A program made the translations under genes and the position numbers. 64,000 nucleotides of DNA, from the NCBI GenBank assembly GCA_018873245.2, contig JAEMBT020000002.1:10638001-10702000 (forward strand), written 5' to 3'. The notes below the pieces were generated by a model, which worked only from the letters and a program-made list of their open reading frames with translations, was not told the origin of the DNA and searched no databases. Numbering within the stretch: position 1 is the stretch's first letter; each line of letters opens with the position of its first letter. The DNA comes from Archegozetes longisetosus (Eukaryota > Arthropoda > Arachnida > Sarcoptiformes > Trhypochthoniidae). This document shows, piece after piece, positions 41,072-52,550 of this stretch.

Positions 41072-41781
41072 TTCCAGCCGAATCCAAGTGTTATAATTAG
41101 GTATTATTAAATAAATGAGTACCTGAACCGCTACTGGTATGAATAATAGAAAAAAGTCAGATAAATAAGTGCTGACAAGCCTTAACTCGTAATCTAAAAA
41201 ATCCAATATTTGACTAATGAGTGAACTGTGCCTTACTTTCTGTACTATACTATATTTGATAATCTATTTTCTCATCAGACACTGTTGTCATAGAAACGCT
41301 TCAATTCATTAAATATTGTTTATCTCAAATTAATATCTCCCCTACATATCAATTGTTTTGTATTGAAATTAGTTTTTGTTTACATTTAAATCTATTACCT
41401 CTTGATTTGCATTAATTATAAATTAATTATAAAAATACTTGACATTCAACTTAAGTCAATCAGTGATTGGCTCTTCTATTGAAATGGGAGTCAATTATAA
41501 AATCATATGATTTGATTAAGCGTTAATCTATTTAACTAAACGATAATCTATTTTAATAATATAAACATTAATTTTTATATTAAAATATTTGACGATTTGC
41601 TACAACTTACGAACGAATCGGAAGTAAATATATTTTAGTATTGATTAATAAGTAATAAATCGCTCAATGATTCGCTGCTTTAAATGTTGAACACTTAGGA
41701 TGAACTTGAAATTATGTAAAACTTCTTATAATTATAATAAATGATGGATTCGATGGTTTTCTCCACAAATTGGCTTTAATA
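41072..41781. other. Divergent intergenic region
   Basis: About 700 bases between the head-to-head AGPS (minus) and Toll-like (plus) genes, presumably holding both promoters. No specific motif is recognised. Confidence 0.5.
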
Positions 41782-43330
41782 ATGAATCGATTACTGTGTT
41801 TGACTGATAAACGGTTGCTATTTATCACAATATTAATTACTTGTTTTATGCAGTCTACGAGACAAGACGCAAACTTTTTTGACAAAACTGACAAATCATT
41901 GGGAAAATGTGTCGACGAGCAATGCAAATGTTTTGCCAGTTGTTTTAATCAACATAAAGAAGACATAAATTCAGGAAAAGTTTCCATAAATTGCTACTCT
42001 ATTGACAATTATAAACAGATAGAAAATGCAATGACAACCATCGCAAAAAATAATAAAACCTTTTGTGACAAAAATGTCACCAAATTAATTATAAATAAAG
42101 TTAATATTATTAGAAGTGATTCAAATGCAACTATTGAATCAATTCAATTTTTGGAAAAATCAGTACAAGTTTTGAATATAAGCCAAACGTTTTCAGCACA
42201 ATTGCCAAACAATTTATTTTCGCATTTAATTCATTTGTCGCATTTGAATTTGTCGAATAATAACTTGACTCAATTTGACTCAGATGCTTTGCTTTCGCCA
42301 AATAATAGACTAATTTCGTTGGACCTCAGCTACAATCAGTTGAATTCAATAGATTTAACGAATTTGAATTCACTAGAAATTCTATTGATTTCTAATAATC
42401 GTTTGGAAACGATTAAAGAGTTTGATATATTTAAACGAAACCATAAATTGAAGTCACTAATGATCGGAAACAATGAGTGGAATTGTGATGATAAGTTGAT
42501 TTGGCTCCTGAATTATTCAATTAACTCAAATGATTTAATATCAGATAGCGATCAATCGAGATGTAGTCAGCCGGAGACAGTGAAAGAAATGCCTTTTTTC
42601 AACGATTATCTGTATTACAAACGCCTATATGTTCTCAATGCGAATGTCTTTTACTGAGAAGTAAAGACGCTATTTCTGTCAACTGCACAAACAAACAATT
42701 GAATTCATTGCCTTCTAATTTGCCCTCTGTCACAAAAAAAGTATTTCTCAACAATAATAATATTAAAAATTTATCACTCGATTCGGCTTCGAACTGGCAA
42801 AATGTCACTTATTTGTACTTATCCAACAATACTATCGAGTCGTTTGTTGGTTTGGAAGGAACTAAACTGTTGAAAAATTTGGTGGCTTTAAATATGACTT
42901 ATAATCGTTTGAGAGAAATACCTCGTCACATTTTGGACCAGTTATTGCATTTGGACGAATTATATTTGTCAGAAAACCCCTGGCATTGTGACTGCAATAC
43001 TGTTATCTTTAAGGATTGGCTTCAGCAACACTTCAAGACTGTTAAAGATATCTATAATATCCGTTGCGCTGCTTCTCTCGATAGCCATATAAAACCCAAG
43101 AATGGCTTACATTCTGGACAACAAAGTTATAAATTTTCCAATGAAAACTCTTAAAGATTTTAAAGTCTGAATTATGTCCACAACCGGGTGAACCGATCCC
43201 AGTCTTCGATATCATCAATTGGTTGTTGGCAATACTTATTCTTATAATAGTCGTTAAATTGATATACGATTACTTTTGGCAAAAAAGAACCGGAAAATTG
43301 CCGCGTTTTTTCAAACTAAACCTTAACTAG
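41782..43330 (+). CDS. Toll-like LRR receptor ectodomain with transmembrane helix but no TIR domain
   Basis: Intronless, about 515 residues. Signal peptide (RLLFITILITCF), an N-terminal Cys cluster, several LRRs (VLNISQTF, HLNLSNNNLTQF, SLDLSYNQLNSIDL), an LRR C-cap (NEWNC...CSQPETV), then a CxCx LRR N-cap (CSQCECLLL...VNC), a second LRR block (YLYLSNNTIESF, ALNMTYNRL) and second C-cap (NPWHCDC...RC). A membrane helix (WLLAILILIIVVKLIYDYFW) and a basic juxtamembrane stretch (KRTGKLP) follow. The double C-cap/N-cap order is that of Toll receptors. The frame stops 24 residues after the helix, with no TIR domain before the convergent CNPY gene. Two single bases are missing, at T6 42594-42599 and A4 43144-43147; restored, all parts lie in one frame. 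It could be a TIR-less decoy or co-receptor, or a young pseudogene. Confidence 0.7.
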
Positions 43331-43472
43331 TCTTCAATTGATGTCAAAGCTTTATCGCGTAATAGTAATATATACGAAATGTTACATATTTTTGAATTCA
43401 AATACTTTATCGATAGAATGTTTTGAAAAATGTAGAGAAATATATACAAAACAAATTTGAAATATACTATAA

Positions 43473-43478
43473 AATAAA
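43473..43478 (+). terminator. Candidate poly(A) signal of the Toll-like gene
   Basis: AATAAA 143 bases after the Toll-like stop and 10 bases from the CNPY stop codon on the other strand, so the two 3' UTRs probably overlap. Confidence 0.4.
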
Positions 43479-43488
43479 TATCTATTCT

Positions 43489-44383
43489 TTATAATTCTTG
43501 TTTCTCATTATTATTATTATTATTATCATCGTTTTGTTTGCTTTCCTGGTTCTGAACTGTTTCTGCTAAGCAACCGCTGTCTCCCCTTTTAAGAGCTCGA
43601 TCCACACATAAATATTTATTCAAAGGTTGGTCCTGATGGTGGAAATACCAGTTTTCAATGTCTGATTCATGTTTTTCCAATAAGCTTTCGCACTATATTT
43701 AGAAGATATATGAAAGTCTTTTTAACGCAAACAGATTCATCAAATTAGAAACAAAAATAGACTAGAGTTGTATTGACCTGCGTTTTCATGTGAGTCACTT
43801 CTGCGGATGGTTTGTCCCATAGTTCGTAGGGTATGCCTAAATCGACTTTGACGCCTTTATCGACTAATCCATGTAATGTTTTAAATGTAGTGCTCATTCC
43901 TTTTGCAAATCTAGTGCTGTCTTTCCGTTCTTTGTGCACATTGTAGTTAAGCAGTGCCTCACAGATACCATCCAAAGACTCAACTAACCGAAGTTCACTA
44001 GAAAAAGATAAGATGGTGTTAGAGAGAAATGAATTGATGCTGAGGAAAATGCTTATTCGTACGAAACGACATATTTTTTCTTGTTTTTTGCTCTATCATC
44101 GAAGGAATATCCTGTCTCTATCACGTCATGAGTCTTTCCTGTCTCTTTCAATCTATCCTCCAATTCAATGACTAGATATTTGCAAACTATTTATAAACAA
44201 TACTTCATCAATAAATGAACACTTGCAATCATTTGTTTGTATCTAACCTTCGCAATCATTTGCATATTTGACTCCATAAACATCTTCTTCAAAATTTGTC
44301 GATTGAGCCAAACAAACGTTTGAGACTATAATTGTTGAGTAAAGTATTAATAGTAAATAGACTCTTATCAGCGACCAAATCAT
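43489..44383 (-). CDS. Canopy family ER protein (CNPY3/CNPY4 type)
   Basis: Four exons in transcript order: 44383-44248, 44186-44063, 43997-43778, 43692-43489 (684 nt, 227 residues). The signal peptide (RVYLLLILYSTIIVSNVCLA) is followed by a saposin-like domain with paired Cys beginning NDCEVCKYLVIELEDRLKE. YNVHKERKDSTRFAKGMS, TLHGLVDKGVKVDLGIPYEL and WYFHHQ...LC are family-specific. The protein ends EKQEL, a KDEL-like ER-retrieval signal, after a run of asparagines encoded by an AAT microsatellite (43506-43528). Vertebrate CNPY3/4 assist folding and surface delivery of Toll-like receptors with GRP94. The gene lies tail-to-tail with a Toll-like receptor gene, which is probably coincidental. 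Confidence 0.9.
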
Positions 44384-46090
44384 TTCCTTATATTTATTAT
44401 ATTCCTGTAAAACTGACTAAAAAATAAATTGTCTGTTATTGAAAACAAAGTTGAAAACAAGGATGGAAAAACTAGAGAGCGATATAAAAATACTAACTTT
44501 ATTAATGAGATGTTATTTTAAAGTGTAATACATCACACAATTCAATGCGAACTTATTAATGTTATAACTGCTAAAGTATTTATCATTACTTATTTATCAC
44601 TTTTGTTCTTTTTATTGATAAAATGTAAGACTTCACTAACCAGAACTCTTACCTCTAACTCTCTATTGTACGTTAAGCTCGAGAAAATCTTATTTGTTTT
44701 GAACGTTAGGGCTTAACAGCATAAGTTACTCAGAGTATTGATAGTCAGTTTGCATGAATAAAACAGTGCTGTAAGTGCAAGTCAGACATGTATTGAGGTT
44801 TAGTGGCGCTCTATTTGACTCATCTTTTGGGCCAAACTCACAATTATAAACATTTTAGTAAAGATTTTCATGTTCTCATTAGAAAATGATTTGGACAAAA
44901 ATGAAGTGTCAGATTATTAAATATTGAAAGCATAAACAACTTGTTTACTAGAATATCTACCTACAAGTGAACTCGAGGTATTAAACCAATAGCTTCAGTT
45001 CTAATTAAACAAATTGAATCGATCTAAACCACATAAACACACATTTAAGAATTATTGAACAAACTCAAGTTGATTGTTGGCACCAAATTTGATTTTAAAG
45101 TAAGAACTGTTGAAAGAAGCGTGAATTGAAGAGAAAAATAGTTGAGCTCACGCTTTTAAATGGTGTAATGGAAGCACTAGATGCTAACTCACATGACTTA
45201 CAGATATTATTCTCATTAAACGATTTCATACTATATTTTAGTTGCGATTCATTACTATAGGCATACGAGTAATTAATTGCGTATATAAAACTGATATTTT
45301 AATCAATCAAATTTTTAGAATAATCATCAATTTTAAATTTTTATTAGTAATTTTACAACAAAGTTAATGTCATTTGATTTATGAAAAGAAATTTTATTTT
45401 GTTTAAAACAATAGAGTTCTAGTTTTTGTGTCAGATGTAAATTGTGTGAAATGTTTATATTTAAATAGGAGACCGGCCTCAAAACCAATCCTTTCTTATG
45501 AGTTGTTATTAAAAACTGGATTTCCTATTATATAATACAATTCATTTCTAACGTAACTTTTTATAACATTACACTTGTTTATTAAAACTTTAAACTGAAT
45601 CACATTGAACTGTAGATCTTATTTTGCAATGACTTCAATGTTGAACAGTTTGCGGTAAACATATTATGAGCAATTTTTCTGATCAAAGATCAATAGTTTC
45701 TTTTAAAGGCACATACAGTGCAATTGGCGCTAATTTTATTTCTATTAATCATGATTCAAATTTATTGCAAGAAATTTAGATTTTCGTTAATATCGATCAA
45801 ATAATAATGGAAGCGATGGGCTATCAGTTGAACCGAATTGAAAAATAAATCTCTTTTTGTCAATAGCCATTCAGTAACCAATTAACCAAATCATTCAATT
45901 AATCAACAAAACCACTAATAATGAAATCAGTTTTTAAAATGACTGCAAATAATTGAAACAACAGTTGAATGCATTTGATGAGTCCAGTCATAAACAAGTG
46001 AATACTCTTTGCAATAATCGTTATCATGGAATCAATAAATTTATAAATTAATCACACGATCCGAAGATCATTCAGAGACCTTTCTAGAGA
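44384..46090. other. Intergenic, CNPY upstream and ARPC1 downstream
   Basis: 1.7 kb of AT-rich DNA. It should contain the CNPY promoter near 44384 and the ARPC1 3' UTR near 46090. No coding exon, RNA gene or repeat recognised. Confidence 0.55.
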
Positions 46091-47627
46091 CTAGAAATGA
46101 TATGAAAAGTTAGAATCTATAGAAATGGAACCAAATTTATTGTAAACCTTTAAATCCCAGACAACCATTTGTCCGTCAACACCAATCGTGGAAATTTTTT
46201 CAGCTCCGGCTTTGGAACCGCTATAAACACGAATCTCTGATATCGTATTTTGATGTATAGTATCTAAAAGTGTGTCTCCAGTGCTGTTCTCGACAATGGC
46301 ACGTTTATCCATATCTCTAAACTTTCTCATAGCACTGATCAACAAAAATATTAAATTAGATAATCGTTCGAGAAATGCCTAATTTGATAACTAGGTTGAA
46401 AATATGAAAGACCTGAAGCCGTCGACCTCTCTTTTTTGTGATTTATCAACTTTATCGACAAACTGCAATTCTCCCTTTATGTCTTCATATTTGAATAACA
46501 TTGGACAACAATCGTGACCCTAACAGTAGACAAAAGGCAAACACATTATAAACATGAAGAAATGGCTCAATAATGCAGATAACTTACAGCAGCAACAATT
46601 AGTTTAGTTGATGACCAGACACATGTTAAGTATGGCAAATACCTCGTTCTGATTGTGGCCACAGTCATGCCTCGTTTCGCATCTGCCACCGAAATACTGC
46701 TATCGTGTGAAGTCCACGCCAAGCGATCGCCATCAGGAGAGAAGCTGACACTATGGACCCAACCCCCTAATAGGTCGCAAAATCAGATCATTTAATACAA
46801 TACTGTTTAAGATAGAACACAAATGAATACCTCCTCCATTAGAAAATTCTGCGATTAGAGTTCCAGTTGAAGTTTTTCCGCCCCAGGGCGTGGGTTCAGT
46901 ATCTTTTTTATCAACTTCCTTGATAAAGGCTGAAAATATTCTGGCCTTAAAATCGGTTGAGCCACACGCTAGTAAAATATTATTCGGGTGCCAATCAATA
47001 CTTGTAACTGTAGACCTAATCGGTTTTTTGATGTGCTTGCTGACCCACCAATCATTTGCTTCCTCAAAATAACAAACCGAAACTAGCTTAGCACCACTTC
47101 CAACAGCAAACTTGTCTTCTTTTGGTGACCACCGAACACAAGTGGCCGCTCTATTAATTCTCAACAAAACTAAAGTTGGTCTCCAATTGCCGTCAACTTG
47201 AGACCAAACATAAGCGTTACGATCCTACCAATTGGGTCAAATCAGAGATCAATCAAAGCTTGAATCAGTGTCTGAGTGAACGTTTGAGTAAATGTTTGTT
47301 TCAATTAATACTTACAGCAGAACAAGTAACTATTCTATTGCTATTTTGGGCCCAATCAATGCTTGTAATTCTTAAATCGTGTTGATTCAAAGTTTGATGT
47401 AAAGTCCATTTTGTTCCTTCTTTTTGATATATGTGGACTTCATTATTGTTTGGCGAAAGCGCTACCTCTGCAGCAAATAAAACAATTGGTTGTGAGATAC
47501 ATAAAATTTTATTAGATGGTGAAATATGAGAAGTTTATTTGATTGAAATATAAGTCGTACTATTTCTCGATGAATTAAAGGCATGGCTAGTGATCGGGTC
47601 GACCCCAAATGAATTGACTTCTGTCAT
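46091..47627 (-). CDS. ARPC1: Arp2/3 complex subunit 1 (p41-Arc), WD40 protein
   Basis: Six coding exons in transcript order: 47627-47561, 47467-47316, 47224-46831, 46766-46588, 46519-46413, 46334-46091 (1143 nt, 380 residues; vertebrate 370-372). A seven-bladed WD40 propeller in the Arp2/3 complex, which nucleates branched actin filaments. The short first exon gives [18 protein letters not shown], matching the family pattern SF.V.PI..HA.N. Further marks are [71 protein letters not shown] and the final [15 protein letters not shown]. No frame damage. A non-coding leader exon may end at 48490 (GTGAGT donor), making a long 5' UTR intron. Confidence 0.95.
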
Positions 47628-50600
47628 CAGTGTTTCAGTGTTGATCAATTTCTAATTCGATACTAAATTCTTGTATTTTTTGCCAAATTATTATTCACAG
47701 ATTTGGCTCAACAGTGATCTGTTTTCAATAAAAACTTAGTATTAGTTTTAGACCAATGGAGATAAGAGATTGTTTGTAATCCAACAAAAGCTCATAAGAG
47801 ATCAAATTACATAAACACTAGCTTTATAATGACATGAAGTTATAGTTTTGAGTAATAGAGAACGAATAAAACTAAAAATAAACTGCATTAAAAATCGATC
47901 GTAAGTTTCATTTACAGTTGGAAGTATTCAAATAATAATAGATTATATGATATCCTATAGAGTGATCTGTTGATAAAATGAATTAACACTTGTTTGCAGT
48001 GCATATAAAATAGACTGAATAATATGTCAGACTTAACATTGCTGTGAACAAAATCAGATATTTTTCTGAAGAAAACAATTGTATTAAAAGATAAGGTGAA
48101 TCAAAGATAATGTTACTCGGGTGATGACTCAATTCAATAAAACTTTTTGTTAATTAGACGATTCAAACTAATGTTTAATTTACTCATTTTATCATATACT
48201 TCATGTTCAAATCGATTAAATGATAGTCAAATAAATTAAAGGAAATGAGTTAAAATTAGTTTAAAATGATTAAAATAATTATGATTAATAAATAGATGAA
48301 TGAATAGTACGCGTTGAGTAACGCCCATATTATGGCTTTAGAGTTCATGTCAAATGTAATCAAAACTTCGTTTCATTTGTTTGTTTTTACAAACATCAAA
48401 ACAATTCTAATTTTTCTAAGTTTACATTCTGTCAAACATTTATTAACTAATAATTTAGATAAAATTTAATTTAATTAATCAATACTCACCACATTAGACG
48501 TCGATTGGAACTATCAGATTTTGTTATAGACTGTAATGCAGTGATTAATAAATATCAGCGGAGGATATGATAGCAACACGACTACGAATACCGGCACTCA
48601 TTCGGGAAATGGAAATGAGTCCCACTCACAAACCTAGTAATATGTTATTTCTTTAGTATTTGTACCCTCTCCTCCAGTTTGTACGTAATGTGTCACTCAT
48701 CTCTCTTTGTGACAAACAAATGCTTCACTTACTTAATAATGATGGCAATTTTCAGTTTTTACCTTCTCCAAACTTTCAGTCTTCTCGCTCATTCATATTT
48801 ACTTATTTAAACAATCAAAGTATTAATAATTAACCCAATTTGCGATTGATTAACAACAGTTTTACATCTAAAACGAGATGTATTTTACTGACGGCTCCTG
48901 AGAAGGAGTGATTGATCTCTAGTTGAAAACTTGAATGACTGGCCACGAAGCGATTGAAATGACGCCTACTTTAGGTTGGATTTAGTATAGAAGCCAAGTT
49001 GACAATACACTACTGTTAAATAGTATACAATACTATTCCACTTGTCTTCCACTAATTCTTGTCAAAGAGTTATACAATTTAATCTAAGTTATATAAAGTA
49101 ATACAGTTTAATCTTTCACTTGTTTTTCAGTATTTACTTCTCGTTAGACTTAATATAATATCATATATAATATAATATAATATAATATATACATATTTAG
49201 TGTAAATATTGTCTTAAGTAGTTTTATCTAAAGGTATTGTAAATTAAGTTTTCATTTAAATATTTTGGAAATACTAATATGAAATAGTATGTGATTAATG
49301 ACGCGTCACTTTTGAATACTTCTCACTATTCTCTAGAAAAGTTATATTAACTTATTTTTGAAAAATAATATGCATTTCATATAGTAAGAAGTAATGCATT
49401 CCATTAGTACGAGTGTTATATCTGTTATTTATGTGCTGATTAAAGTTTAGATTAAGAACTGGTAAACTTGTCATAGTTACTAATCAATTCATATAAAGCA
49501 TAATATTATAAATAAATGTAATTTATTATAAAACATCAAATATCACTATTTTTTAATCTGATGTCCTTTTAATTAACATTAAGCATAAGATTTAACTTCA
49601 GTATTGGTGATTATCTGCAAAATTTTCACATCGACTCAAACTTTTATGCAAATAATTTTTAATATGATTGAATAGACATAACAATTGATAATAATATAAT
49701 TTGACAACCAATTTGATTGAGAGATTGAATGAGGTACTCAATTGATTAGTTTAGACCATTACTTATACTTATATTTTGTGCAATATTTAGGTTGAGATAT
49801 ATCGCTATAGAGTGCAATTTGTAATATTATGAAACAGAAATAATAGGGTTTTATAGGCACCATATGTAAAACGTTTTGTTTGCAGCTTGAAAAATCCAGA
49901 ATCAATTCTATTATAAAATATAATTGAGTAATAGTTGAAAAGTCTTAAATAATATAATTAAGTTGAATACTTGAAAAATCGAATTGATAACTTGTATACC
50001 TGTATTGAACAAAGCATAATGTCTATATCCTTGATATCTTCAAATCCTTGACCCACTCATTACGGTATTTCCCCATTGGATTGAGTTAAATCTTTATAAA
50101 TTGGTTGGACATAGACTGAATCTTGTATTGGGACGTGTAACTGTTACTAAATTTCAGTTATTTCGAAATAATTGGAAAATCAAATTAAATATAGAGTTAT
50201 TGAGCCACAATTGAACACGTGTAAGTTTCTTAGGTCCTTTTGGTCATAACTCTTCACAAGTAAGTTTCGTTTATTTCTAATTCTAATTACCATATCATAG
50301 ATTGGATCTACTTATATACTAATGTTTTAACAATATTTCATCTGATTGTTTGGTAAAACTTTGACTCATTCATTAACACTTGATTTAAAGTTTGCAAAAT
50401 CATCTTTACAAATGACTTCTCTGCATTTCAGTTTTTTATTTACCAGATATGAATACTAAAAATCTCAATGTATTAGTTCTAGTTTTAGTCTAAAATCAAA
50501 TAGACGTTCAAATTTTGGGAAAAACTTGGGAATAAGCTCAAAAACAACCAATTTAAGATTGTATTTTTAGAAAATAATAGTCAAAAAAGCAAAGATATTG

Positions 50601-51298
50601 TAGAATAGAGCGTAAAATATTCTGTATCTTTGTAGTGATTAGCCTAAAATTTGAATAGAAATTAAAGGTTCGAACAGAAACTTATTGAAAGTACGGAAAT
50701 ACTAGCGTTACTCACGAGCAACAGCAAGAGTTTAGTTGAATGAAAGTCATGATTTGCAATAACAATAGAAATGTACGACATGAGTTAAATGGTACACATC
50801 TCATTACCTCAAGCAATAAGTTTATTGACCGAACACAATTGTTAGACGTATTGGCGTTGCATAAGTTGACATCTTATAACTCTCAAGATACGACATCATA
50901 TACTCCAGTCTTTAATCAAATTAACGTAACTCATAGGTTATTTTTGCTCTTAAGTGTTACGTGTTTCATAATTTGTGTCGGTGATTGAATTAATTCGCGA
51001 CATTTCACAGAATAACGACTTTTTATATTTGAGCCGTTTTAATTAAATTTAATAAAAGTATTGGCAAGTTATCGAACGCTCAGTACTTACTATTCTATAC
51101 TTATTATTTCCAAAATTTTCAACTGAATTAGTTTCCCGTATTTACGATAAATACGTGGAAGACTAACTTTACATGAAATCTTAGTTTTTTCTTTAAATCG
51201 TAAACTTAATTGTTAATTAATTGATGTATTCTTCCAAACTCAGGTGAAATTACTATCGGTTGAAAGCAGCAAAATATTAGTTGATAAAATAAGCCAAA
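47628..51298. other. Intergenic and 5' UTR introns between ARPC1 and the calumenin-like gene
   Basis: 3.7 kb containing a possible ARPC1 leader exon (about 48490-48590, minus strand), an AATAT-type simple repeat, and a short plus-strand frame (50740-50988) that I do not believe. Nothing else recognised. Confidence 0.5.
49151..49196. repeat. AATAT-type simple repeat
   Basis: A run of TAATA/TATAA units with minor interruptions, in intergenic DNA. Confidence 0.75.
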
Positions 51299-52550
51299 AT
51301 GAAGCACTACTTAATATTGCTAGTATTGAATATTTCAATCTTAATAAATTGTGTTGCTTCACATCAATCGTCGTTTCAATCAGCAGAAGAACTCGATCAT
51401 CACTTACATCAGGACCAAATACCGCCACCAAACATGCAGCCGAGTCAAGAAGACATAAAGAAAATTCTGTCAGAGATATTTACTTCTGAACTCGACAAAG
51501 ATGGTGATGGTTTGGTTACTGAAACAGAGCTTAAAAGATGGATTGAAATAGTTCACAACAAACTAATTGAAGACAATATTGAACAGCAATGGAATTATTA
51601 TCAGCCAGCTGTTCAAGAAGTGCATAGTTGGGAGGGCTATAATCCTGAAAAGAAGGAAGTTTTGCATTGGGAGTATTACGTCAATATGACATATCCCGAT
51701 AATATTCTTGAAAGTGATAGCACTGACCCTAATTTTAAAAATTTGAAAGCCATGTATAAACGCGCAGAGAGACGATGGAAACATGCTGACAAAAATGGAG
51801 ACTCAGTTTTAGTGAAAGAAGAATACAAAGATTTCGTTCATCCCGAAGAATCTGATCGAACCAAAGATATTTTGGTCGATGAAGCCATGGAAGACATGGA
51901 CCGAGATGAAAATGGGGAAATCTCACTCGAGGAATATATGAATCATATCAATGAGATGAGTACTGAAGAAGAAAAAAGTAGTCCAGATTTCGCTCAGGTA
52001 TTCACAAATAAGTTTCAGCTCTAACCCTACACTTTTCAAAGTATCATTGCAAATCAGCTCAGACTCTAATTAAGTCAAGTTTAAGTGACAGAATAAGACT
52101 AATCGTTGTCTCACTTAAATTTATAAAATATTAGTCAATATCATCTCAGTGACTAAACCATGAGATTGCATTTCAAGAGAGACTGCTTTACTTCGTTAGC
52201 AATCTGTGAAATGTGATGAAAATTTAGTTCTATTGAACTCTATTTGTTTATAACTAGTTTGGCTTATGTTTTAGGTTCAGCAAAATCATTTCACTACATA
52301 CCTGGACAAAAATAAGGACAGTGTGCTGAGTAAAGAGGAATTAAAAGAATGGTTAGTTCCTAATTATGATAAGCACGAGGCAGAGTCGTGGAGACTAATA
52401 TCTATCGGCGATCAGAATCAAGACGAGAAATTGTCTAAAGAAGAGATGATTGAAAACCAAGATCAGTATTTAACTTTGATTCCTCCAGAATTTTGGAGTA
52501 AATATGGTGGTCATGAGACCACTACTCCTACATCTCACGACGAATTCTAA
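51299..52550 (+). CDS. Calumenin/reticulocalbin-type CREC protein
   Basis: Two exons, 51299-51997 and 52275-52550 (975 nt, 324 residues), joined in phase 0. The start has a signal peptide (MKHYLILLVLNISILINCVA). EF-hand loops are DKDGDGLVTETE, DKNGDSVLVKEE, DRDENGEISLEE, DKNKDSVLSKEE and DQNQDEKLSKEE; a sixth, at the second-hand position (YNPEKKEVLHWE), is degenerate. The protein ends HDEF, the ER-retrieval tail typical of calumenin. It acts in the secretory pathway lumen as a low-affinity calcium-binding chaperone. The terminus and domain count favour calumenin over reticulocalbin (HDEL), but arthropods often have a single gene for both. Poly(A) signal AATAAA at 52679-52684. Confidence 0.92.

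Noticed and set aside
43331..43488. Search for a TIR domain downstream of the Toll-like gene
   Set aside because: Only about 160 bases remain before the convergent CNPY stop, too short and without TIR motifs in any frame.
50740..50988. 82-codon ATG frame with a hydrophobic C-terminus upstream of the calumenin-like gene
   Set aside because: No signal peptide, no recognisable domain, no clear splice or poly(A) context; it probably lies in the leader or intergenic DNA.
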